The position numbers and the translations under genes were made by a program. A stretch of 22,501 bases of DNA, from NCBI GenBank assembly GCA_036897625.1, contig JAYMTA010000997.1, positions 1 to 22,501 of the forward strand. The letters are read 5' to 3'. A model generated the notes under the pieces. The model did not search any database. It was not told where the DNA came from and saw only the letters and a program-made list of their open reading frames with translations. The stretch comes from Pelargonium cotyledonis (lineage: Eukaryota; Streptophyta; Magnoliopsida; Geraniales; Geraniaceae). Positions 9,129 to 19,560 of the stretch are shown one piece after another; position 1 is the first letter of the stretch, and each line of letters opens with the position of its first letter.

Positions 9129-10721
9129 TCAAGACTGTGGTTTAGTAGAAGGCAGGGTCTTGCCAATGTCGATGACAAATCGATATCTCACATCGTTGTT
9201 CGCAAGTCTTTCCATGGCAGTGTTCACATAATCCATCGAAATAAGCTCGATCTCAGCTGTTATGTTGTGTTTGGCAGCAAAATCAATCATCTCCTGAGTC
9301 TCCTTCAATCCCCCAAAGCTACTCCCTCCAACAATCTTCCTTCCTGCAACCATTTATGTTTCATTTTCACTTATCAAAATGTTAATCTGTATTTGACAGA
9401 TCGATGAAACGAGAAGATCAGTGAATCAATACCGGTACTTACCCAAAATTAATGGAAAAACTGGCAGCTCGAGTGGCTTGTCGGGTATGCCAAGCAAAAC
9501 AAGCTTCCCATCTGACTTGAGAAGACCCAGTAATGGCATAATGGAATGAGCTGCAGAGACTGTGTCTATGATACCATCCATTGTCCCCATTGCAGCCTGT
9601 TCATTTCGATTTTAATTAGAACAACTAATAATACAAAATTTGTATTCTGAAGACGTCTTCAGAATACAAATCTGATCTGAAGAGTCTTCAGAGCATAAAT
9701 CTGAAGACTCTTCAGAATAAACGTAAAAGATCTGATCCATCAATACACACCCATATCTGGGCTGGATCGCGGCTAACCAGAAACAGATCAGCACCAAGAT
9801 GGTTAAGAGCTTCCTCCTTCTTGCCAGGAGAAGTACTAATCACAGTCACTTTGGAACCAAAAGCTTTGGCAAATTTGACGGCCACATGACCGAGTCCACC
9901 AAGGCCTACCACGCCAATGTGCTTGCTAGGCTCGGCGAGGCCATAGTGTTTCAAGGGACTGTAAACTGTAGTTCCTGCACAGAGCAGCGGTGCACCTGCA
10001 TCGAGTGGCATGTTATCTGGGAACCGAACAATGTAGTGCTCGCTCGCGACCATTGTATCAGAGTAGCCTCCATATGTCTTTGTTCCATCAGTGTAAGCAG
10101 AATTGTAGGTGAGGATCATTTTGGGACAGTAATTTTCGAGGTTATTGTTGCAGTTTTCACAAGAATTGCACGCGCCAACCATGCACCCTACGCCTACTTT
10201 GTCTCCCACCTTAACCTTCTTCACCTTGCTCCCGACTTCAGTCACTTCTCCGACGATTTCATGCCTGACAATTCAAATCAACATGATCGATTACTAGTTC
10301 AGGGTAGTCATGTGTATCGAAAATTAGTTTAAGGTGTCTCAGTGCAAAATGTGTCAAGTTGAGAGTAGGTACGTGTAATTTCCTCGTGAAAATAACATTA
10401 TGATCTGAGTTAAATACCCGGGAACCATAGGATATGAAGAGACGCCCCATTCGTTCTTGATGCTGTGAAGATCAGAATGGCATATCCCACAGAAAAGGAC
10501 CTTGAACCTCACATCTTCTTCCCCAGTTGCCCTAAACACACCATTGATGTTAATGGTATTGAAAACTGAGTTAATTTTAGGAAGATTGGAGTGAAACCCA
10601 GAATTATGAGAAGTTACCTTCTGGAGAAGTTGAAAGGAGAGAGATGGCCAGATGAGTCTGTAGCTGCCCATCCAAAGGCCTTCACTGGGTGCTCTTCTTC
10701 TGGTGCTTTTGAGTTTGACAT
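9129..10721 (-). CDS. CAD-like zinc alcohol dehydrogenase (ELI3/mannitol dehydrogenase subgroup), 366 aa
   Basis: Five minus-strand exons: 10618-10721, 10418-10531, 9751-10264, 9443-9596, 9129-9343, all GT-AG, with an open frame of 366 codons. The first ATG is used and gives [20 protein letters not shown]. It is a medium-chain dehydrogenase that reduces or oxidises aldehyde/alcohol pairs with NADP(H), presumably in the cytosol. Visible residues: catalytic zinc site C52, H74, E75 and C168 ([25 protein letters not shown]); structural-zinc cysteines C105, C108, C111 and C119; GLGGLG at 193-198; and STSPGKK near 216-222, the NADP-phosphate-binding stretch of this family. The C-terminal [33 protein letters not shown] points to the ELI3/mannitol-dehydrogenase-like clade rather than lignin-type CAD. 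That clade also includes 8-hydroxygeraniol and other terpenoid dehydrogenases, so the substrate cannot be called from sequence. Length is normal. A damaged paralogue lies downstream at 6150-6887. Confidence 0.93.
9639..9716. repeat. Palindrome cluster in intron 3 of the CAD-like gene
   Basis: A perfect 32-bp palindrome spans 9639-9670 (arms TTTGTATTCTGAAGAC and its complement). It is followed by two 17-base blocks, TCTGAAGAGTCTTCAGA at 9676-9692 and TCTGAAGACTCTTCAGA at 9700-9716, which are exact reverse complements of each other. All are built on CTGAAGA/TCTTCAG. The intron (9597-9750) is only 154 bases, so half of it is foldback sequence. Confidence 0.95.
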
Positions 10722-10796
10722 GTTTGATATAATAAACCACTGTCAAATGGCAAAAGCTAGCAAAACATAAGCATCTTTTGGATTGATGGGTCTGTG

Positions 10797-10803
10797 TTTT
10801 ATA
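10797..10803 (-). promoter_or_regulatory. TATA box of the CAD-like gene
   Basis: TATAAAA on the minus strand lies 75 bases upstream of the ATG at 10721. A start of transcription about 30 bases downstream would give a leader of roughly 45-50 bases. This is the only well-placed TATA element near this gene. Confidence 0.65.
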
Positions 10804-11769
10804 GAGTGGCTAATGTCTCTCTGTCAGATTTGTCTCAACCCGGACAACTCTGACAAAGAGACCAGAGATTTAACTAACTCGTGGGTTATATATCCGCACA
10901 TCAACTTGAAAATAGAAATTTGACTTTCTGAATTGAGCTTTGACAAGTGAAAACACAACAGTATCTATCTGTTTAATGCTAAATTTAGGGTTACTAAGTT
11001 GATGGAAGTAGACTAGAATAGTGAATCTTTGTTAGTTTATAGTATTAAATTTAGCACAACCCAACTATACTATGTTAAAAGAAATTAACATACAGTATAT
11101 TTTAACAGAATTAATGAAATTTAAAATATGGATTCAAGTTTAAGTGAAAACAGCAAAAGTGGTAGTTGCATGACATTTATTGCAGTTCATCTTTCATCTG
11201 AAATTTCTTCCTTGCATTTATGATACAGTTTTGTTGATAAGCTGTGATCTGTTATCATGATTTCGGCATTAATGCATTGGTCCAATAATAATGGGATCAA
11301 CAATTTCAACTTTTATTGGCGCAATAAATAGGGCAGTACTGTAACAGTTAATGTAACTAATTATTGCGTATTATATTACTGTATTTGACATTTAACTGAG
11401 ATAATTGTAATAGATGGATGAGCCAATAATCAATTTCTCAAAATGCTTATGATGTTTATTTTACTAATTTAAATTTGATGGTTGCAGAGTAGACTAGAAG
11501 AGGAGAGTACTTATTCATATTTTTAAGATTAAAATGTCACATTACAATATTATTATCTGTAAAAAGAGAAAATTTAAGTGTACATATCCAATTGGTAATT
11601 CACTCTCAATGATGTAAGGATGACAATTGCACTCGAACTTGAAGAAAACAAAAATGTGGAAAGAATAATTTTCCCGCTTGTCTATGAGACTTGGCTAAGA
11701 GTTTTGGAGGTCTTCGAAGGCTTGTGAAAATGGCATTGAACCTCGTATAGTAGGATTTTAGTCTCCTTT

Positions 11770-11876
11770 GTTGGAACAAGTTTCCTTGAGTCATGTTTTG
11801 GGAGCAAGTTCGCGGAGTCTCATTTTGAGAGCAAGTCTAAGGAGTCGCATTCCAAAAGAAAGTTTGGGGGGCACAT
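11770..11876. repeat. 27-bp tandem array, about four diverged units
   Basis: Units begin at about 11770, 11797, 11824 and 11851. The middle two are the most alike: TTTGRGAGCAAGT, then GGAGTC, then a CAT end. The outer units are more diverged, and the last is about 26 bases. Confidence 0.75.
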
Positions 11877-12293
11877 TCTAGGAGAGTGTCTGCATAGCCA
11901 CGAGGCTGATGACGTGGCACTCGGATGACACACGACGTATTGCTATTTGTCAGATAAACTTATAATTAATAAATATTTTAGAATAATGGAACCACAAGAA
12001 GAACAAGAATCCGTCGACGAAAACAGAGATGGGAGCAAAAATCAATTCTTGGCGAGAAATAGAGTGGGAAATAAAGAAGAGGAGAGAGTGCAAAATTTGC
12101 TACCATCCCACGCCTAAACGTAAACATGTGTCCACCTAAAAGTTTTCGGGCATTATTTGCTTTTCATTAATATTTATTTTACCTAATTTTGTGCCCTTAT
12201 TGATTGATATGATAAATAAGGTAATATAGATATTAATTTGAATGACAATTAGGCAATTACCACTAGAGCAAAATTATACGATAGTTTGATTCA

Positions 12294-12401
12294 ACTCAGG
12301 TCTAGTCAGGGTTAAAAACTCCGAACTATCAGCTCAAGTTTAGTCACGGTTAAAAACTTTGAACTATTAGCTCAGGTTTAATCACGGTTAAAAACTCTCG
12401 G
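12294..12401. repeat. 38-bp tandem array, about 2.8 units
   Basis: GTTAAAAACT recurs at 12311, 12349 and 12387, exactly 38 bases apart, each followed by GAACTAT-AGCTCA-GTTTA-TCACG blocks in the two complete units. A partial unit (ACTCAGGTCTAGTCAGG) precedes the first. Confidence 0.85.
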
Positions 12402-13840
12402 CCATAGCAATTGAGTCCTAGCTCATTAGTCAATTATATATACAGTTTTAAATAACCAATAAGTTGGTAGTTGTGAGCTAATGTATTAGGCAATATTTGT
12501 TGGGGTAAGGTGTACTGGCTGCCACAATATCAGCTGCATAAACTGATACTATATTCCCAGTTATTGGTTACACTGAATAACTCATTATTTATTTTAGACT
12601 AGCATTATTTTTGCGGATAACTTTGACCTTATGTTTTAAAAACTGAACCGGAGGTGAATCGGTCATGCTACCGCCTACCGGGTGACGGGTGTGTTGTCTT
12701 GAAGAAGAATGGTTGGTGTGGTAGAGTTTTATAGGTTGAGTTTTAGTTTCTTATGTTAAAATTTGGGCTTAAGTATGGGCTTGACTTTACCTTTGGTAAT
12801 TTTTCTCAATATAGGTCCAATAAGCATGTTAATTCTGGAAACCAGTCTGACCGGTCAATTGGGTAGTCGACTCTGGCCGGTTCTTACCGAGTCTGACCGA
12901 TTTTGAACATAGTCTCGGGTGAGTAATGACCCGGACCGGTGAGCTCTCCGGGTCCTGGTTCAACCAGGAGATGGAGCAGTCATAGGGAACATTGATCACA
13001 TTTGTTGTAGAGCAAATTGTCTGAGTTAAGCATCACACAAAAACAAAATGTAAAATCTATCTTACCTTGATATAAAAGTTGGATTACTCAACTAACAATT
13101 GGACCGCTTGCTTTCCTAGCATTCTTTGGTTAATAAATGTTCACTGTGACTGCTCCATGCTCTACAACTAACAATTTGGTTAGTGAATACTGCGTACTAC
13201 AAAGAGATTCATCAGTTCAATGTACTTTTTTGCGAACAGAACGTTACTCAATTTTCGCGAATATTTACCAAATGGCCTTTTCCACAGCCTCGCCTCGAAG
13301 GAGCCGAAGCAAGAAATGTTGTTTTGCACTGCAGATGGTGAATTATGGTCTACAAAACTGAATTTTTATGTTTAACTTCTAAACTGAATCACATTTTACA
13401 GTGAAAGTTATTTGATGTAATTGTGTAGTTCAAAGTAGATTTTACTAATTCTATGAGACTCTTGTTGGTTAAGCCAAAAAGAATTTGTATATATTATTGG
13501 AGTTCATAGTTTATTACACTATCTCAGGTATATATAGTTCATACAAAAATGTAGACACATACAGTAAGTCATTCCATTCCTAAATAATTGAAAAGGAATA
13601 AAGTATTGCATTAGATTTGGACAAGTTGAAAGAAAAAAAGAATCATAACATTAACTGTGGGTTTCAATGAATCAACAATGCTTCTTCTCTATGCTAGTAT
13701 ATGCCATGAACCATTTATCTTCCACGATTACTTTCATGACTGACTCATAAAAATTAACCAATCTCGGACACAAAATCACTATATTTTCACTAATTATACA
13801 ACATATAGATCCACGTTACGCGTTGATCTATTTACATGAA

Positions 13841-16800
13841 TCACGTATTTGGCGGTCCTTCGAAACGAATATAGTCATACATGACTCCTTGAAACGGAGT
13901 AGCACATTTTGCCTGTGTTAGAAATATTGTATTGTTTCCATTTACGAGCTGAGAGCTTGGAACTTCCACGTTGAACAACCAATACAGCCCGTGGATTCCA
14001 TGCCTAGCTATGGCATTGTCCTTCCCAATCATCCCGGTCGAAAAATATGGATTTTCAGCTTCCAAATTGTTGAACCGAACCTTTTAACAAATTGATAAAC
14101 AAAACAACATTCAACCCTAATGTTTGGTACAAACAATTATTCATCAATCGGTCAACGAAAGGTATTAGTACCTGCAAATTAGATTCTGTGGCCGAGGCCA
14201 AGGCCAATCGAAGTGTGTAACTGGAGTTTTCGAGCACGTTGTCAAGATTGAACATTATTCTCCATGTAGTCGATTCATATGTTTTATTTCCTACGTTCCT
14301 ACAACACGTCATCACACGAGTAAACATGACTTTTCTTGGTATTTATTTGTTGATTGTTGTGGAAAGCTTGTAATAAATGAAATAAGTACCTAGTAACTTG
14401 AGCGAAGAACCAATCTCGAGCATAATCACCAACATCAACATCGTAAACCAAATCATTTTCAGGGTACAAATCTGCATATCGCTCCCACAACCCGTATTGT
14501 CTAAACCTGTTTGACAACATTATCTATTACAAGACAATAGGATAAGAGAATTCTAGGATTCAAGTGTTGATCGGATCAAAGAGCTTACTTGTCTGGATGA
14601 TTGACATATAATTGGTTCATGAGAGTCGGGTATGGATCCGGTATGTAAAACTCAGCAGCTGACCGGTCTGGCACTCCTATCTCCCACAATGTATGACCAC
14701 TTCTCGGAGGATTGTAAATAATATAAGACAATCTAATTCTCCGACCTGCATTTTGATGCCAATCAATCTAATAGTTTTAACCAACCAAATTTGCTGTCTG
14801 TTGAGAACAGAGAAGCTTTGAAATGCAAATTATGTACCTGGCCTAACGTTAATAGTGAAATTGTATTTGTAATCTCCGATGATACCAGGAATCCACGCGT
14901 AAAGATTATAGATTCCAGCTCGAACATTGTTGATTGAGAAACGCCCTTTACCATCAGCTCGTGTCCAAAATTGATAACCCTACAACATAACAAAACATCA
15001 TTAATATTTTCAAGTCTTGATTTCTTATTGCTCGTCACATGACTACAAATTTTCGTTACCTTGGATTCTCTTTGCCATGATCCAACTTCACCGGGAGCTG
15101 CCAAACCAACGTAGGCAGAGTCTGCCCACATGAGTCTCTGGTTCATGTATCTATGAACAAGAAAAAAGATCACATTGTTCGCTATTATTTCTGTTTTTCG
15201 ATTTACTTGAAAGAAATAGATTCGAACATACCTATCTCTGATCAATAAATGACCATCAACTCTTCCCCGTTGATAGGTATTCGGATAATCCTCTGACCTC
15301 GGGAAATTATATGGCCAATTTTCAACTTCTATGTTCATCTGTTTACCAACATCAGATAACCCGAATCACTATATGTATTATGTGAGCGCGCGTAGAGGAA
15401 AATGATAAATTTGTTCTTGCTGATCAATACTTTCATCAGTTTGATGTTATCATATTGAGTACATAAAGGACTTAAACTAACATACCTGTCGTTTAGCATC
15501 CTCCCATAGATCAAGTGAATCTGCTCCGGGATCTACTGAGTTGAGATACACAAGAACGGGACCAAAAACTTTCTTCCACGGTTCTCCATCTCGAAACTTC
15601 AAGCCAACCTCTTTCCCGGAGTAGTGTGTGCTAACAAACATCTGTACATATCATGATCGAGTTAATTGAATCAATGTATATTGAGTTGAGATCATAACGG
15701 TCGAGACTACTCACAGAAAGTGTGGTAGGGCCGACATGGGAAGTAAGGTCTTGCTTGACAGGTCCAGCAGTGCGAAACTCGTCACTGGGAGTGATCATCC
15801 AGAATCCAACAGGAGGGTCACTGCATATCCAACCATGGACTTTGTTATCTTTGTCCTCGCACGAGTACTGGTACTTGTCATCCACCTCTCCTCTCAGCAT
15901 AGAATTGCTCGGATTAGTCAACAACACAGCTTCGGGGTAGGCAAGCTTCTGGCCCTTGTCGCGATCTTCAGGCGATGCCATGATTCTTTGCCTGTCATCG
16001 GATACCGACATAAAATGAAACCTATACAATTGCAAACATTCGAAAATTAGTTCAGGCATTTTGTCATACACATGATGAGCATAACAAACAAAGCTCAAAA
16101 TAATTACTTCTTCTCTTGGAGCTTGAAAACAGTCCTAATCTGATCCATGTCCACATCTGGCCATCCTTCCAGCCGCTCGAATATTGCATAAGTATAGAAC
16201 CCCGAGGTCCCGCGCAGCATTACAAACCTGCTCATTTTTTATAAACATCACCGATACAAATATGACATAACTAATGTACTGAAATGTCATGACCTACACT
16301 GCACCTTTTGTCTACATTTAGAGGCGCAGAAGCTCCGGAGCGTGCATTCGAGACATTCCATGTTTTCGTAAACGAAATTTCGAGCTGGTTTTCGTCTTCA
16401 GCAATGACCTTAAATTCTGTACAGCTCAATCTGCGCGGTAACACTATTAGTTTAGAACAAAAACACAATTTTAGTACAAATTCACACAATCGAGCTCGAG
16501 AAATTAGTTACCTATCAATGTGAATATTATGTTCATCTGGATTGTTCCAAACCACATCCCAATATCTACACCAATTACAATAGCAATTAGAAACCAGAAA
16601 ATAATTTATTTGATTGCGTAATTACATTTAGTACTCTAATTTCTTTACCCTCTGTTTTCTTCTTCATTATTGACTTCAAGAACATTATCAATGCCATTGT
16701 ATTCTATTCCTACCACATTACCATCTGGTATTGATAGTTTCAATTGCACAAAACCATTATCCATCACCACCTGAAAAAAAAAACAATTTTTTTCTTCAAA

Positions 16801-18038
16801 TAATTCATTCATTACTCTAAGAACTGAAGGTTCAGTAAATTGTTAGTAATTAAATACAATGAAAATGAAAATTTTACATGATCACGAGTTTCTCGGAGCT
16901 GCATTTCAAGAGAAGATGGGCTTGGACTGACACCTTTCATTTTCTGGGGAATGTTACTGCAAATTTGGAAAATCATAAACACCACATTATTACAACAAAT
17001 GCCATTGTTCATATCAAGAAAATACTTGACATATCAATAAAACTGTGTTCCAGAATACAATAGTATCTAAAAATAAATAAAGTGAAACAAAAATATATAT
17101 ATAGTAGTTTAGTCATGTGAATACAGTAAGATATGCAAATGCAAGTAAAAAACAAGGGAAAAAAACGACGAACCAATAATTATCTTCTCTCATCGTCATC
17201 GATGCACAGCACAAAGAGGTACAGGTGGTAAATTGTGGTGCACCTTAGGTTGGGACCACACTCACAAGACTCACTTCTCATAAAGTCACAAGTCCCAACT
17301 CTCAACCATGCCATCTGCTTTAGGATATAGTAGTGTATAGCTATGCATTACCGGGCTTCTTTCTTTCTGTCAAGAGTACTCGGAATGACTCTCACCCAAT
17401 TGATAAACGAAATGGATCCTGTCGGACGCTCTACGTCGACAAATTCATTAAAATGGATATGAATGTTAATTGATGATGTGATATCATCTCATTAGCCATG
17501 ATATATTAGTTGAGATTTTTTTTCTGTTATATCAAACTAACATACCCTTCGTTAGTGTCCGGTTCCTATGTTTATTCATATTTCTTCCGTCTTAAAATGA
17601 ATATTTTTGTTTCTAATTTTTTTAAAAAGATCGTTAGTGTGATATACTTGAACTTACATCCACGAGGTCATCCGATATGATAAAGAGACAAGGCTATTAA
17701 AGTTTTCGACAACATGGAATAATGTACCCAAAAAAAAACACACAAATTATAAAAAAAAAAAGTTCCTAGGATTATTGGTGGTAAAAAATGAATGAAACAA
17801 ATTCTATTAGCAATTAAAGCTAGCTAGCAAGTAAAGAAACAGAGTATAGGATTATTCAGAACCACAGCTCATTTCGTGACAAAAAAGATAATATTGAAGA
17901 AGAAGCAAAAAGCTGAGGAAGATCGAACCTTATTGGGGTGGTCCGGTTGGAGCATGCGCAGCCAGTAATCAAAACCATCAGCCACAGAACACCAAGACTC
18001 GCCGCCGGGACGCATTGCCTCCTCCCGGAAACCTCCAT
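13841..18038 (-). CDS. Rhamnogalacturonate lyase (polysaccharide lyase family 4), secreted, 684 aa
   Basis: Fifteen minus-strand exons: 17929-18038, 16878-16956, 16649-16770, 16512-16565, 16305-16430, 16108-16227, 15715-16021, 15486-15641, 15232-15338, 15060-15150, 14838-14979, 14589-14745, 14390-14506, 14172-14298, 13841-14080. All are GT-AG, with an open frame to TGA. The family cleaves the rhamnogalacturonan I backbone of pectin by beta-elimination in the cell wall. The N-terminus MEVSGRRQC...LGVLWLMVLITGCACS reads as a signal peptide (about residues 1-30). The catalytic beta-sandwich starts near residue 60 (VVMDNGFVQLKLS, IEYNGIDNVLEVNNEENRGYWDVVW) and includes GWICSDPPVGFWMITPSDEFR. A fibronectin-III-like domain follows (about 380-455: GRVDGHLLIRD through GRFSINNVRAGIYNLYAW). 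Last is a carbohydrate-binding-type C-terminal domain (about 475-684: LWEIGVPDRSAAEFYIPD to VMYDYIRFEGPP). I did not assign catalytic residues. Full family length, no breaks seen. The ATG at 18038 is the first in frame and has G at -3 and +4. Members act in wall remodelling, fruit softening and growth. Which process applies here is unknown. Confidence 0.94.
16957..17928 (-). other. Intron 1 of the rhamnogalacturonate lyase gene
   Basis: This is the longest intron of the gene (972 bases), with a phase-2 donor AG|GTTCG and acceptor TTTGCAG. It is AT-rich. A patch near 17580 (CTTCCGTCTTAAAATGAATA) resembles a mariner-type MITE end, but no partner was found. No further exon is needed, since the frame joins correctly across it. 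Confidence 0.65.
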
Positions 18039-18115
18039 TTCCGACGACAATACAGGCTCTGAGAAAAAACGCACAGCATGAAACACAAACCCACTTGCTC
18101 TGTCTCTTCCTCCAT
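17978..18115 (-). promoter_or_regulatory. 45-codon upstream ORF overlapping the lyase start codon
   Basis: An ATG at 18115 opens a frame of 45 codons (starts MEEETEQVGLCFMLC, stop at 17978-17980). It begins 77 bases before the lyase ATG, is in a different frame, and ends 58 bases inside the lyase coding region. Its start context is weak (T at -3, G at +4), while the lyase ATG has G at -3 and +4, so leaky scanning could allow both. It matters only if transcription begins upstream of 18115, as the TATA box suggests. Confidence 0.45.
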
Positions 18116-18279
18116 GAAAATAAACAGAAAAAATGGCAGGTCTTGGAAAGCTAAAGACGATGAAGAGAAAGCGTTTTAGTGAAAATTTAAGGAGCCAAGA
18201 GTTCCTGGACGTACGTACCTAGCTACAATGGTAGATATAAATGTCGAAAATTGATTCTTTTTTTGTAGTTGAGACAAGA

Positions 18280-18306
18280 CAGAGACAGAGACAGAGACAA
18301 AGACTG
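18280..18306. repeat. GACAGA hexamer run in the lyase leader
   Basis: About four units of AGACAG/GACAAA occur in a row. On the transcript strand this is a TCTGTC-rich pyrimidine stretch, common in plant leaders. Confidence 0.8.
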
Positions 18307-18308
18307 TT

Positions 18309-18341
18309 TCAGTAACGAAAGAAACCGAAGAAATTGATCAT
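18309..18341 (-). promoter_or_regulatory. Ten-codon upstream ORF in the lyase leader
   Basis: ATG at 18341 followed by MINFFGFFRY and TGA, near the 5' end of the inferred leader. It stops well before the main start. It is present in the RNA only if the start site lies at or beyond about 18345, which is close to the expected position. Confidence 0.3.
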
Positions 18342-18390
18342 GTTCTTGTTGTTGTTGTACTAAAAATATGTGATTAATGGTTAAATGGGT

Positions 18391-18398
18391 TATTTATA
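18391..18398 (-). promoter_or_regulatory. TATA box of the rhamnogalacturonate lyase gene
   Basis: TATAAATA on the minus strand, about 350 bases upstream of the ATG at 18038. Transcription would start near 18360, giving a leader of about 320 bases that contains the hexamer run and the upstream ORFs. Confidence 0.55.
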
Positions 18399-18854
18399 AG
18401 AACAGCAATCTTAATGCCCTCGAAAACGTGCAGGTTTTCTATGTAAACGCCAATGGAATGACCCTTTTAATGACCAGCCCCTCCGCACATATGACTTCTT
18501 AAAATAAGTAAAACGCGATTGGTCTTCTCTTCTCTTTTTATTTATGCAAATATTTGTTCCGTTCTAATATAAATGTCAATATTGTTGTTTTTTCGAGAAG
18601 AAATTATATATGTGTTATATTTACTCTTACAGTGAAAAGAATGGATGTGACTTTCAGCCAATAAATTCATGTCAATGTAGTGACAAAAATCTCCGAGAAA
18701 GGACAAAAAGAATTGGAATCCTAACAATATAGACGAGAAGTAGGATTGGAGCTCCAAAGCAAAAATGAAAGAGAATTACATAATGATGAATCTAAGCACG
18801 ATCTAATAGATAAGTTGAGACTCTCTTAATCCGAATAATTGTGTCATCCACACT

Positions 18855-19135
18855 CAATTACTCGTGCAAAAAAATAAGCGCATTTCGGGTCAACCAAATA
18901 TGTCAAAGAAAAATCAAACAAAGCGGCTTCCAAACTTTCCGACTCAGCTTGCTCCCCCGAAACAAGTAGACCAGCCGTCAAGAAGAGCAATACAGTCCTG
19001 AGGAAAATCTATACTCACATTCCACCAATCCAACAAAGCAAACCAAACTCAAACGGAGCAAGGGCACCAAATAGCAAATGCGAGCAAGACTCAATAGCGG
19101 CATTGCACAGTTTACAACAACAGTCCGTGCCTGGC
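18855..19135 (-). mobile_element. Decayed LINE fragment (zf-RVT C-terminal region of reverse transcriptase)
   Basis: Reading the minus strand gives CCCKLCNAAIESCSHLLFG, the Cys-Cys-His pattern (CxLC...ES..HLxF) of the zinc-binding region that follows plant LINE reverse transcriptases. Two frame changes later come SRKVWKPLCLIFL, a stop, and then HIWLTRNALIF, which matches the WxIWxxRNxxxF block ending that region. Two frameshifts and several stops show it is long dead. No poly(A) end or target duplication was found. Confidence 0.75.
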
Positions 19136-19534
19136 TACAAAATACCTAGATGAGAGAGAAAATCAAGGCAAGGAACACAATTTAACGCTGTTAGTCAAGT
19201 GAAACAATTTGTACATCAAATTGATTATGCATTGCACGTCAACTTATTACGTGTCTTTCAACAAAAATTGTGATTTATATTTTGTTCGAACTAGATCAAC
19301 AGAAGCGTAAGGGTATTTTTGTCATTTTACAAAAAAAAGTTGATACATTTGTATAATGTGGAAGGCAAGATTAGGTTTGAAGGTGTGTGTGCAATTTGAG
19401 AAAAAGGGGTGGTTGGAAACAGAAAAGGTTAGTATAACGACTCATGAGGTTTGGTTTAGGTTCTAGACTTGTAAATGGGGTTTACTTTCACCTCCACAAA
19501 CACAACACATACACCACAAACCAAAGGAGTCAGA

Positions 19535-19560
19535 GAGGTGAGGTGAGGTGAGGTCAGGTG
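19535..19560. repeat. GAGGT pentamer repeat
   Basis: Four consecutive GAGGT units followed by a variant CAGGT, a short simple repeat. Confidence 0.85.

Larger units (their letters stand above)
10804..13840. other. Intergenic region between the CAD-like and lyase genes
   Basis: About 3 kb of AT-rich DNA, no gene recognised. It includes the CAD upstream region, two short tandem arrays (11770-11876 and 12294-12401, listed separately), and a CCGG-rich patch at about 12640-12970 with repeated ACCGGT/GACCGG motifs that looks like an old repeat without clear ends. The last few hundred bases before 13841 are the presumed 3' UTR of the lyase gene. A minus-strand AATAAA (TTTATT at 13510-13515) is a possible polyadenylation signal. 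An open frame of about 74 codons near 13140-13360 has no recognisable domain and is not called. Confidence 0.55.

Noticed and set aside
9799..10332. 177-residue plus-strand open frame
   Set aside because: It is the antisense shadow of the CAD-like exon 3, whose motifs and splice sites are on the minus strand.
12640..12970. CCGG-rich patch with many GACCGGT motifs, possibly an operator array or coding relic
   Set aside because: Looks like a worn dispersed repeat. There is no frame, no defined ends and no regular spacing.
13137..13361. 74-residue plus-strand ORF (ends ASPRRSRSKKCCFALQMVNYGLQN)
   Set aside because: No recognisable domain, no splice partners and no promoter. It could be chance in AT-rich DNA.
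15736..16050. Plus-strand open frame of about 104 residues
   Set aside because: Antisense of lyase exon 7. Its composition follows the real gene on the other strand.
18038..18086. Longer lyase N-terminus starting MFHAVRFF
   Set aside because: The codon at 18086 is GTG, not ATG. The first in-frame ATG is at 18038 and gives a normal signal peptide.
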